64,000 bases of DNA from the NCBI GenBank assembly GCA_020634815.1, contig JACKBA010000023.1, positions 1 to 64,000 on the forward strand, read 5' to 3'. Within the stretch, counting starts at the first letter, position 1, and each line of letters begins with the position of its first letter. Under the pieces are notes generated by a model. That model had not been told where the DNA came from and did not search any database. It was given only the letters and a program-made list of their open reading frames with translations. A program made the position numbers and the translations under genes. Source of the stretch: Caldilineaceae bacterium. Its GTDB lineage: Bacteria > Chloroflexota > Anaerolineae > Caldilineales > Caldilineaceae. Shown here in pieces: positions 49,756 to 57,162 of this stretch.

Positions 49756-50703
49756 ATGTCACCCACGATCACCGATATCCGCCAGGCTGCCGAGCGCATC
49801 CGCCCGCACGCGCATCGCACGCCGGTCATGACCTGCCGCAGCCTCGACCAACGTGTCGGCGCGCAGGTTTTTATGAAGTGTGAGAACTTGCAAAAGGTTG
49901 GCGCCTTCAAGTTTCGCGGCGCGTGCAACGCCGTCTTCTCGCTCAGCCCGGACGAGGCGGCGCGTGGCGTGGCGACGCACTCCTCCGGCAACCACGCCCA
50001 GGCGCTGGCCCTGGCCGCGGCCATGCGCGGCATCCCGGCCTATATCGTCATGCCGCGCAATGCGCCGGCGGTGAAACAAGCCGCCGTGGCCGGCTACGGC
50101 GGCATCATCACCCTCTGCGAGCCGACGCTGGCCGCACGTGAATCGACGCTGGCCGAAGTCGTGGCCGCGACGGGCGCCGAGGTCGTGCACCCCTACAACG
50201 ATGTGCGCGTGATTGCGGGGCAGGGCACGGCCGCGCTCGAACTGCTGGCGGATGTGCCCGATCTCGACGTCATCATGGCGCCGGTGGGCGGCGGCGGGCT
50301 GCTGAGCGGCACGGCCATCGCGGCCAGGGCCGTCGCGCCGCAGATTCGCGTCATCGCGGCTGAGCCGGCCGGCGCCGACGATGCCTTTCGCTCGCTGGCG
50401 GCCAGGCACATCATCCCGTCGGTGCAGCCGCAGACCATCGCCGACGGGCTGCTCACCTCGCTGGGCGATCTCACCTTTCCCATCATCCGCGACCACGTGG
50501 AGCAGATCGTCACTGTCAGCGAGCCGGCGATCGTCGCGGCCATGAAGTTTGTGTGGGAGCGCGCCAAACTCGTGGTCGAGCCGTCGGGCGTGGTGCCGAT
50601 CGCCGCGCTGTGGGAGGAAGCGATCGATCTGCGCGGGTTGCGCGTCGGCGTGATTCTGTCCGGCGGCAATGTCGGTCTGGAGCACCTGCCGTGGCAGCAG
50701 TAG
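49756..50703 (+). CDS. Threonine dehydratase / serine racemase-like PLP enzyme
   Basis: A 315-residue fold-type II PLP enzyme from the ATG at 49756. The PLP-lysine lies in KVGAFKFRGACNAV. The Asn of the phosphate-stacking motif is in SSGNHAQALALAA, the glycine loop binding PLP phosphate is PVGGGGLLSGTA, and the ring-nitrogen contact is in ILSGGNVGLE. It lacks the C-terminal ACT regulatory domain of biosynthetic IlvA, so it looks like a catabolic dehydratase or serine racemase. The regulator at 46696 ends 51 bases upstream. Confidence 0.92.
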   Translation: MSPTITDIRQAAERIRPHAHRTPVMTCRSLDQRVGAQVFMKCENLQKVGAFKFRGACNAVFSLSPDEAARGVATHSSGNHAQALALAAAMRGIPAYIVMPRNAPAVKQAAVAGYGGIITLCEPTLAARESTLAEVVAATGAEVVHPYNDVRVIAGQGTAALELLADVPDLDVIMAPVGGGGLLSGTAIAARAVAPQIRVIAAEPAGADDAFRSLAARHIIPSVQPQTIADGLLTSLGDLTFPIIRDHVEQIVTVSEPAIVAAMKFVWERAKLVVEPSGVVPIAALWEEAIDLRGLRVGVILSGGNVGLEHLPWQQ

Positions 50704-50730
50704 TGGTGTTTGTGGTAGGTGAGTGATTTG

Positions 50731-50815
50731 GGGCGAGGGGCGAGGGAAAATTGTCAACGGTCAACGGTCAACGGTCAATTGTCAATGGTTAATGGAAGAG
50801 GGGCGAGGGGCGAGT
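50731..50815. repeat. Heptamer repeat tract (TCAACGG units flanked by GGGCGAG)
   Basis: Tandem TCAACGG-type heptamers (about 50753-50776) sit between GGGCGAG heptamers on both sides. The same composite occurs inverted at 57041-57127. It lies in the 225-base gap after the dehydratase gene and no gene is visible there. Confidence 0.8.
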
Positions 50816-50850
50816 CGCCGCAGCCGATTGTCGGCAGCGCCCCGACACTG

Positions 50851-50890
50851 ATTTCTTTGTGCCCCTTTGTGTGCTTTGCGGCTTTGTGGC
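50851..50890. repeat. CTTTGTG-type heptad repeat
   Basis: Units TCTTTGTG, CCCTTTGTG, TGCTTTGCG and GGCTTTGTGG follow one another with a near-seven-base period. Relatives occur at 52641-52753, 56956-56994 and 59989-60025. Confidence 0.7.
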
Positions 50891-50928
50891 AGAGTTTTTC
50901 AAACAGCTTTGCGGCGTAGGAGGGAAGC

Positions 50929-51408
50929 ATGAACTCACTGGCTAAAGTTGCGCCGGCCTTTGTGGCGATGGCGCACTCAATTGTCTGGGCGAGCGCGGCC
51001 ACGGTGGACGGCCAGGGCCGGCCGCGCTCGCGCATCCTGCACCCGCTCTGGCAGTGGGACGGCGAGCAGTTGACGGGCTGGATCGCCACGGGGCCGACGG
51101 CGACCAAGCGCGCCCACCTGGCGCACAGCCCCTACCTGTCGCTCAACTACTGGGCGCCGTCGCAGGATACCTGCCTGGCCGAATGTCGCGCCGAGTGGCG
51201 CTTCGACGACGAGACACGCACGCGCATCTGGCAGCTCTTCGCCGAAACGCCGCCGCCCGTCGGCTACGATCCGGCCATCATCCCGGCGTGGACGAGCCCC
51301 ACCGCGCCGGCCTTTGCCGTGCTGCGCCTGGCGCCGTGGCGGCTGCGCGTCTTCCCAGGCACGGTTCTTTTTGGTCAGGGCGGTGAAGTGCTCACGTGGC
51401 AGGAATAG
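50929..51408 (+). CDS. Pyridoxamine 5'-phosphate oxidase-like protein
   Basis: A 159-residue split-barrel flavin-binding protein. The N-terminal strand ASAATVDGQGRPRSRILHPLWQWDGEQLTGWIAT with the downstream TKRAHLAHSPYLSLNYWAPSQDT is a typical FMN-binding layout. The segment with TRIWQLFAETPPPVGYDP and the final RLAPWRLRVFPGTVLFG are common in one PNPOx group of actinobacteria and Chloroflexota. GGAGGG precedes the ATG. It stands alone between two repeat-rich gaps. The substrate is unknown. Confidence 0.83.
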   Translation: MNSLAKVAPAFVAMAHSIVWASAATVDGQGRPRSRILHPLWQWDGEQLTGWIATGPTATKRAHLAHSPYLSLNYWAPSQDTCLAECRAEWRFDDETRTRIWQLFAETPPPVGYDPAIIPAWTSPTAPAFAVLRLAPWRLRVFPGTVLFGQGGEVLTWQE

Positions 51409-51487
51409 CATGAGGCCGGCGGTGCGCCGGCCCCAGTCTGTCATTTTCAGCGTATGAAGTTGTACCGGCACGCCGCGCCGGTGGTGC

Positions 51488-51664
51488 TCAGTAGCCCTGG
51501 TAATTGGGGATGCGCTTGCGGCCGACGCCACCGCCATACGAGGCAAAGTCGGCGAGCAGGGCCAGGCTGATCCACAGCCAGTCCAGGCCGGAGATGCCGT
51601 CGAACCCGACCAGAACGTACATGAGCGTTGCCCAGGGGACGAAGAGGAGGCCGAGGAGTCTATG
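51488..51664 (-). CDS. Putative small membrane protein with no clear start codon
   Basis: The frame ending at 51488 reads LLGLLFVPWATLMYVLVGFD, then GLDWLWISLALLADFASYGGG and RIPNYQGY. This is the pattern of a real small two-helix family (LGxLF-P-TTLMYV, GLLADLASYGGG). The only in-frame ATG is at 51622, inside the first helix. Upstream codons include no ATG or GTG start before the frame enters the oppositely coded dehydrogenase gene at 51662. The gene may use a rare start or be a 5'-truncated remnant. Confidence 0.45.
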   Translation of the reverse strand, partial: HRLLGLLFVPWATLMYVLVGFDGISGLDWLWISLALLADFASYGGGVGRKRIPNYQGY

Positions 51665-52618
51665 AACATCGTGATCCCGGACGACTACCAGGATGCGGTA
51701 CGCACGCTCGATTGCTTTGCCACGCTGGCCGGCCATGACGTGCGTATCTACACCGACACAGTCAAGGAGATCGACACGCTGGCGGCGCGCTTTGCCGAGG
51801 CCGACGCGCTGGTGCTGATCCGCGAGCGCACGCACATCACCGCCGACCTGCTCGACCGCCTGCCGCGCCTCAAGCTCATCGCCCAGACCGGGCGCGGCAC
51901 CGCACACATCGACGTGGCGGCGTGCACGCGCCGCGGCGTGACCGTCACGGCAGGCGGCGGCTCGCCCTATGCCACGGCCGAGCTGACGTGGGGCCTCGTG
52001 CTGGCGGCCATGCGCCACATCCCGCAGGAGGTCGCACGCTTGCGGGCCGGGCAGTGGCAGAGCACGCTGGGCACAGGCCTGCGCGGGCGGACGCTGGGCA
52101 TCTTCGGCTACGGTTCTATTGGCTCGCTTGTCGCCGGCTATGGCCGCGCCTTCGGCATGAACGTGATCGTCTGGGGGCGGGAGGGCACGCAAGCCCGCGC
52201 CCGCGCCGACGGCTTCACCCTTGCGCCCAGCCAGGACGCGCTCTTTGCCCACGCCGACGTGCTCTCGCTGCACGTGAAGCTGACGCCGGAGACGCGCGGC
52301 ATCGTCACCGCCGCCGACCTGGCGCGCATGAAAGCGTCGGCGCTGCTCGTCAACACCAGCCGCGCCGCGCTGATCGCACCGGGCGCGCTGGAGCAGGCAG
52401 TGCGCGCCGGCCGGCCGGGCGCTGCCGCCGTGGATGTCTTCGAGGCGGAGCCGGTGCTGGACGCGGCGCACCCGCTGCTGGCGTTGGAAAACGTCGTCGC
52501 CACGCCGCATCTTGGCTACGTGGAGAAGGACAGCTACGAGGCCTATTTCGGAGAGGCGTTCGAGCAGGTCGCCGCGTTTGCGTGGGGCGCGCCGGTGGGC
52601 GTGATCAATCGCGGGTAG
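51662..52618 (+). CDS. D-2-hydroxyacid dehydrogenase (NAD-dependent)
   Basis: A 318-residue enzyme of the formate/glycerate dehydrogenase family. The NAD-binding loop is LGIFGYGSIGSLVAGYG. The catalytic Arg is in LLVNTSRAALI, Glu in AAVDVFEAEPV and His in NVVATPHLGYVEKDSYEAY, the usual trio. The N-terminal domain shows LKLIAQTGRGTAHIDVAA. Substrate may be phosphoglycerate, glyoxylate or another 2-keto acid. It is transcribed towards the repeat-rich gap before the NACHT gene. Confidence 0.92.
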   Translation: MNIVIPDDYQDAVRTLDCFATLAGHDVRIYTDTVKEIDTLAARFAEADALVLIRERTHITADLLDRLPRLKLIAQTGRGTAHIDVAACTRRGVTVTAGGGSPYATAELTWGLVLAAMRHIPQEVARLRAGQWQSTLGTGLRGRTLGIFGYGSIGSLVAGYGRAFGMNVIVWGREGTQARARADGFTLAPSQDALFAHADVLSLHVKLTPETRGIVTAADLARMKASALLVNTSRAALIAPGALEQAVRAGRPGAAAVDVFEAEPVLDAAHPLLALENVVATPHLGYVEKDSYEAYFGEAFEQVAAFAWGAPVGVINRG

Positions 52619-52640
52619 CGTCTCTGAGAAGCGGTTTGAA

Positions 52641-52753
52641 ACGCCCACCACGGAGACGCAAAGCGCACAAAGAGGCACAAAGCGGTCTACGGCGGAGTGC
52701 AATTCCAGACTTCTTTGTGCCGCCTGGTCTTCTTCGTATCTTCGCGATTTGCT
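52641..52753. repeat. Inverted pair of CACAAAG/CTTTGTG heptad repeats
   Basis: The left half reads ACCACGGAGACGCAAAG with CGCACAAAGAGGCACAAAG, and the right half TTCTTTGTGCCGCC with TCTTCTTCGTATCTTCGC. The halves are roughly inverted and could form a long hairpin. They fill most of the 220-base gap after the dehydrogenase gene, which has no gene. Confidence 0.7.
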
Positions 52754-52838
52754 TGTAACAGCTTGACACCTTGACCGCCCTCTCGTACGCTAGGGGAGGC
52801 AGAGCGCGAACCACAACCCCATGTCGTAGGAGGCAGCG

Positions 52839-55052
52839 ATGACGATGCTGGATTCTGGCTATTCCGAAGCGGCGGCGAGTCTCTTTATCTGGGTGGCCGA
52901 CAAGACGCTGGGCGGCGTCAAGAAGGCGTTCGGCTGGAGCTGGGACCAGGTCGCCTGGGCCAAGGCGCAGGATCGCTACGACGCCGAGATCATCCGCCAG
53001 CACGGCACCATTCGCATCTTCGGGCAGACGACGCCCAAGCCCCTGCGCGAGATCTACACCGACGTCTTCGTGCTCGATACGCCGACCGCCCACCGCCGCT
53101 TTGGCCCCGAACAGTTGGCGGTGCACCTGTGGAACGAAGAGCGCGGCCTGCCCTTCCGCCATGCCGAGCGCAAGCCGGGGATCGGCCTGCTCGACAGCGG
53201 CACGCAGTTCTTCCTCCTCGGCAAGCCCGGTGCGGGCAAGACGACCTTCCTGAAATATCTGGCCGTGCGCGAGGCTCGCCGCGGTGCGTGGGGACGCTCT
53301 CTGGGCAAGCTCCCGATCTTTGTGCCCCTGCGCCAATACGCCGACGCCGGCAAGTCGCTCTTTGATTTCATCGTCGATCAGTTCGACGTCTGCCACTTCC
53401 CCGGCAACGCCGCGCCCTTTGTCGATGCGCTGCTGGCGTCGGGGAAGGCACTCGTGCTGTTCGATGGGTTGGACGAGGTTGCCAAGAGCGACGCCGAGGA
53501 CCGCCGCGGCGCGGTGACGGCCGAGCTGATGACCTTTGCGCGCACCTACAGTCGCTGCCACATCCTCATCACCTGCCGCATTGCCGCCATCGACACCACG
53601 CTCGACGACGGCTTCACCTACCTGGAAATGGCGGACTTTGTGCCGGAGCAGGTCGATCATTTTGTGCGCGCCTGGTTCTTGGATGCCGATGCGCTCGACG
53701 TGAGCGCGCGGCTGGCCCAGGAGATGCTCGACGAACTGGCCCGCCCCGACCATGCCGGCATTCGCGACCTGGGACGCAGCCCGCTGCTGCTCACGCTGCT
53801 CTGTCTCAACTATGCCGAAACGCTGACCTTTCCCGCCCGCCGCGTCGAGATCTACGAGGAGGCGCTCGACGCGTTGCTCAAGAAGTGGGACAGCTCGCGC
53901 CAGATCCGGCGCGGCGGGCTCTACAAGACGCTCTCGCTGGGGCGCAAGCGCCAGATGTTTGCGCGCATCGCCTACGACGCCTTTGCGCGCAGCGAGATCG
54001 TCTTTCCCCAGGCCAGCCTGGAGGCGTGGCTGAAAGCCTACCTGGTGAATGTGCCCGAGCTGCCCGCCGCGGTCGACATCGACGCCGAGGCGGTCTTGCA
54101 GGAGATTGTGGCCCAGCACGGCATCTTTGCCGAGCAGGCGCGCCATCTCTTCTCCTTTGCGCACCTCACCTTCCAGGAGTATTACGCGGCCAGCTACGTT
54201 GCCGAGAGCATGAACGCCGGCGTGCTCGACACCCTCCTGGCGCACGTGACTGATGCCAAGTGGCGCGAGGTTTTCCTGCTGACGGCCAGCCTGTTGCCCG
54301 ATGCCACCATGTTCCTAGAAAGAATGCTGCGGGCGGTGAACGGGATGGCGATGCAGGCTACGCGTGTGAAGGCGTTGGTGCAGGTAATTGGCGAACGTGC
54401 AGGCGAATCGCAGGCTGGCTACATCCAGCCTGCGATTCGCCTGCACTATTTTGCCCGCGCCCTCGACTTCGACCGCGACCGCGACCGCGAGGTCGACCTC
54501 GCCCGCGCCATCGCCCGCGCCCTCGACTTCGACTTCGCCCGCGCCATCGCCCACGACCTCTACTTCGCCAGCGCCCTCGACCGCGCCCGCGACATCGCCC
54601 TCGCCCGCGACCTCGCCCTCCACCTCGACCTCGCCATCGCCCGCGACCTCGCCCGCGACCTCGACTTCGCCCGCGCCCGCGCCCTCGTCAGCCTCCAAAA
54701 AGATCTGGTAGTACGCTGCCGGCAGCAGGGCCGCGTGGCATTGCATGACGCGCTCGCTGCCATTCAGGTACCCGCCGATAGCGCCGAGCCGGCTGTGTGC
54801 CAAGTGTATGCCGATGCCCTTGCCGCAACGGTGGATGCGAGCGGCGAACTGGCTGCCTACCGTCGACTGCAAGACGAAACCGAGGCCCTGGTCGAAACTG
54901 AGCGAAGCCTCCTTGCGTCCATGGACGAAAATGATTCTAGGTTGATGGAAGAGTACATGGCAGCAACCAGGTTCTTCCATGATTGTCTCCAGGTTGCCTA
55001 TACGGCGGATCGGCGCGCGATCGAGGATCGTATCCTGACGCTGCCTGACTGA
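52839..55052 (+). CDS. NACHT-domain NTPase (STAND family) with internal repeat tract
   Basis: A 737-residue protein. The N-terminal 110 residues are a helical effector-like or linker region. The NACHT core has Walker A GKPGAGKTT (residues 128-136), Walker B LVLFDGLDEV (205-214) and sensor-1 ILITCRIAAID. It continues with the helical region LTLLCLNYAETLTFPARRVEIYEEALDALLKKW and FAHLTFQEYYAASYVAE, the NACHT winged-helix end. Residues about 521-536 are coded by a perfect 20-bp inverted repeat (54399-54444). Residues about 538-617 are a low-complexity run of Ala/Leu/Arg/Asp (ARDLALHLDLAIARDLARDL) coded by hexanucleotide repeats. A helical C-terminus follows. NACHT proteins often act as antiviral sensors. 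The PHAX-domain gene lies 123 bases downstream. Confidence 0.9.
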   Translation: MTMLDSGYSEAAASLFIWVADKTLGGVKKAFGWSWDQVAWAKAQDRYDAEIIRQHGTIRIFGQTTPKPLREIYTDVFVLDTPTAHRRFGPEQLAVHLWNEERGLPFRHAERKPGIGLLDSGTQFFLLGKPGAGKTTFLKYLAVREARRGAWGRSLGKLPIFVPLRQYADAGKSLFDFIVDQFDVCHFPGNAAPFVDALLASGKALVLFDGLDEVAKSDAEDRRGAVTAELMTFARTYSRCHILITCRIAAIDTTLDDGFTYLEMADFVPEQVDHFVRAWFLDADALDVSARLAQEMLDELARPDHAGIRDLGRSPLLLTLLCLNYAETLTFPARRVEIYEEALDALLKKWDSSRQIRRGGLYKTLSLGRKRQMFARIAYDAFARSEIVFPQASLEAWLKAYLVNVPELPAAVDIDAEAVLQEIVAQHGIFAEQARHLFSFAHLTFQEYYAASYVAESMNAGVLDTLLAHVTDAKWREVFLLTASLLPDATMFLERMLRAVNGMAMQATRVKALVQVIGERAGESQAGYIQPAIRLHYFARALDFDRDRDREVDLARAIARALDFDFARAIAHDLYFASALDRARDIALARDLALHLDLAIARDLARDLDFARARALVSLQKDLVVRCRQQGRVALHDALAAIQVPADSAEPAVCQVYADALAATVDASGELAAYRRLQDETEALVETERSLLASMDENDSRLMEEYMAATRFFHDCLQVAYTADRRAIEDRILTLPD
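54399..54444. repeat. Perfect 20-bp inverted repeat inside the NACHT gene
   Basis: Left arm GCAGGCGAATCGCAGGCTGG (54399-54418), loop CTACAT, right arm CCAGCCTGCGATTCGCCTGC (54425-54444); every base pairs. It lies in coding sequence just upstream of the hexanucleotide tract. Confidence 0.95.
54451..54690. repeat. Hexanucleotide-based repeat tract inside the NACHT gene
   Basis: About 240 bases with a six-base period of the type CTCGCC, CGCGAC and CTCGAC. All reading frames stay open, in frame 2 as Arg-Pro and in frame 3 as Ser/Thr/Pro. In the real frame it codes Ala-Leu/Asp-Leu/Ala-Arg units. Changes in copy number by one unit would keep the frame. Confidence 0.9.
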
Positions 55053-55175
55053 TCCGAGTGCGGGGTCGCCAACTGTGTCTTTGCACCTGTTCCACTCTGG
55101 AGTAAAATTCACCCAATCGCGGCGCTAAGAGCGCCGGGTCCAGAAGTCCACCCCCCTCGCGAAAGCCGCACGCCG

Positions 55176-56000
55176 ATGAGCGAACACGAATCGCAGTCAC
55201 CCGACCACGAAGCGCCACAGCCTGCACCGGATGCTTCCCCCGACGCCACGCCGGAACCGCAACATCCGGTCGACGCCGCGCGCATCAAGGTCATGGCCAC
55301 CGAGCTCAAGGAGCCCAACATCTGGCTCATCCGCTCGATTGCGGGCATGCTGGGCATGGAGGCGGTCGAGGGACTCTTCCAGCGCACGCTGGAGATCGAG
55401 GCGGCCGGCGGCATGATGACCAAGGAGGGCGATCGCCGGCGCACCACGGGCGGCGTCTTTTTCCTGCTCGCCCGCGATCAGATGACCAGCCGCCAGCGGC
55501 GCAAGGTCTTTGGCCTGCCGCCGCGGCCGCTCAATACCAAGAAGGAACGCAAGCCGCCGCCGCCCCCCAAGCCGCCCAAGCCCAAGCCCGCCGCCATCGA
55601 CCTGGCGCAGGCCGTTGCGCTCCTCAAAGCCACCCTGAGTGTCGACCCGCAAAAGCGAGGGATTGCCGTCATGAAAACGACCATCATCGGCCGGCCGAAG
55701 CAGATCAAGAAGCTGGGCGAGTGCACGCTCGTCGTCCTTGGCCAGAAGGCGCCGCCGGCCATGCCCAAGGGGCTGCCGCCCGTGCCCGACACCAGCAAGG
55801 CCACCATCGCAGTATTCATTGCCAACAAGCAGTGGGAGAAGGCCGAAGCCGCGCTCAAGGCCGACGAGAAGGACGAGATCATCGTCGAGGGCTATCCCGT
55901 CAACGACCCCAAGAACCAGTTGACCGGTATCTGGGCGCAGTCGTGCACCACCAAGGGCATCCAGCGCGCCAAGCGCGCAGCCGAGGGCGGCAGCAAGTAG
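55176..56000 (+). CDS. PHAX-type RNA-binding-domain protein with proline linker
   Basis: A 274-residue protein. Residues about 33-113 match the RNA-binding domain of PHAX (phosphorylated adaptor for RNA export). The best-conserved core is LEIEAAGGMMTKEGDRRRTT followed by GGVFFLLARDQM, with a helix before it (IWLIRSIAGMLGMEAVEGLFQ). This domain binds single-stranded RNA in eukaryotes and is rare in bacteria. A Pro/Lys linker (KPPPPPKPPKPKP, 127-139) joins it to a C-terminal basic domain (residues about 160-270; MKTTIIGRPKQIKKLGECTLVVLG onward) that could be an OB-like fold. It is followed 14 bases later by the MBL gene. Confidence 0.85.
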   Translation: MSEHESQSPDHEAPQPAPDASPDATPEPQHPVDAARIKVMATELKEPNIWLIRSIAGMLGMEAVEGLFQRTLEIEAAGGMMTKEGDRRRTTGGVFFLLARDQMTSRQRRKVFGLPPRPLNTKKERKPPPPPKPPKPKPAAIDLAQAVALLKATLSVDPQKRGIAVMKTTIIGRPKQIKKLGECTLVVLGQKAPPAMPKGLPPVPDTSKATIAVFIANKQWEKAEAALKADEKDEIIVEGYPVNDPKNQLTGIWAQSCTTKGIQRAKRAAEGGSK

Positions 56001-56014
56001 GGAAAATCGGAATT

Positions 56015-56926
56015 ATGCCGCATAGCAACCAGATCGACCTGCTGCCCAACCAGGGCTGGGACGAACGCATCCTCGTCTGCCGCAATGGCCGGTTGGTGCA
56101 GACCTTCATCGTCGTCACGGCGCGCTACGTCGTGCTTGTCGACACGCTCATCAACGCGGCGACCGCGCGGCAGATGGTTGCGTTCGCCGAGCCGCACCTG
56201 GCCGGGCGCACGCTGCTCGTCGTCAACACGCACGCCGACTACGACCACGCCTGGGGCAACCAGCTCTTCGTCGGGCCGGACGCAGCGTACCCGGCGCCGG
56301 TCATCGCCAGCCTGCGCTGCGCCGCCGCCTTTGCTCAGCGCGAAACGGCGGAGACGCTGCACCGCATGCAGGCCGCCGAGCCGGCGATCTTTGGCGACGT
56401 GCGCCTCGTGCCGCCCACGCTGCTCTTCGACGAGCAACTGACCATCGACGGCGGCGACCTGACCCTGCAACTCTTTGCCACGCCGGGGCACACGCCCGAC
56501 CATATCTCGCTCTACATCCCGGAGATCGAGACGCTGCTGGCGGGCGATGCCGCCGAACTACCCTATCCCGCCGCGCGCACGGTCGACGGGCTGCCGCTCA
56601 TGCGCGCCTCGCTCGATGCGCTGACCGCGTTCGAAGCCCAGACGGTGCTCTACTGCCATGCGCCGGTCGCGGCCGGCCCGGACCTGCTGCACGACAACAT
56701 CGCCTATTTCGACGGGCTGGAGCGTGCGTGCCGGGCTGCGCTGCAACGGGGGCTGCCCGGCACGTTGCCCGCCGGCGCCGCGCACATCGATCGGGTGGGC
56801 TGTCGCTATGCCGACGTGACGCCGCAGACCGAACTCTGGCGCGACGTCAACCCCTACTACCACACCGACGGCCACGCCGACCAACTGCGCATGATGCTCA
56901 CCTGGCTCGACGCCGCGCAAGCATGA
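56015..56926 (+). CDS. MBL-fold metallohydrolase
   Basis: A 303-residue protein from the ATG at 56015. The metal site is NTHADYDHAWGN (H-x-D-x-D-H), a common variant in glyoxalase II-like and lactonase-like enzymes. Later ligands are in FATPGHTPDHISLY, LLAGDAAELPYP and LYCHAPVAAG. The N-terminal strands LVCRNGRLVQTFIVVTARYVVLVDTLI fit the fold. It sits 14 bases after the PHAX-domain gene, so the two are one operon. Whether it acts on RNA or a small molecule cannot be read, as it lacks the beta-CASP RNase motifs. Confidence 0.88.
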   Translation: MPHSNQIDLLPNQGWDERILVCRNGRLVQTFIVVTARYVVLVDTLINAATARQMVAFAEPHLAGRTLLVVNTHADYDHAWGNQLFVGPDAAYPAPVIASLRCAAAFAQRETAETLHRMQAAEPAIFGDVRLVPPTLLFDEQLTIDGGDLTLQLFATPGHTPDHISLYIPEIETLLAGDAAELPYPAARTVDGLPLMRASLDALTAFEAQTVLYCHAPVAAGPDLLHDNIAYFDGLERACRAALQRGLPGTLPAGAAHIDRVGCRYADVTPQTELWRDVNPYYHTDGHADQLRMMLTWLDAAQA

Positions 56927-56955
56927 ATGACTGCCTACAAGTGCTCTGAACAGCA

Positions 56956-56994
56956 ACCACCAAGACCCCAAGCGCACCAAGGGGCACGAAGAAG
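56956..56994. repeat. CACCAAG-type heptad repeat
   Basis: ACCACCAAGACCCCAAGCG and CACCAAGGGGCACGAAG. It is the complement-oriented relative of the CTTTGTG repeats at 50851 and 59989. Confidence 0.6.
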
Positions 56995-57040
56995 CCCACG
57001 CCCCAACAACACACAACGAACGAAGCAGACAGCCCGCGTC

Positions 57041-57127
57041 CCCCTCGCCCCTCTTCCATTGACCGCTAACTATTGACCGTTGACCATTGACAATTTCCCC
57101 TCGCCCCTCGCCCCTCGCCCCTCGCAA
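57041..57127. repeat. Heptamer repeat tract, inverted copy of 50731-50815
   Basis: Units TTGACCG, TTGACCA and TCGCCCC. Its reverse complement reads GGGCGAG units, AAATTGTCAA, TCAACGG-type units and GGAAGAGGGGCGAGG, the same composite as at 50731-50815. It fills much of the 236-base gap between the MBL and MalT-like genes, where no gene is seen. Confidence 0.8.
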
Positions 57128-57162
57128 CTCCCCAAAATAGCGCGATAATAAGTAGAAGGCCT

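Noticed and set aside
50731..50815. Heptamer tract considered as CRISPR or protein-coding
   Set aside because: The repeat unit is seven bases with no spacer, and no plausible start codon or domain is present.
54451..54690. Diversity-generating retroelement
   Set aside because: A hairpin lies beside the tract, but there is no reverse transcriptase or template repeat in the window.
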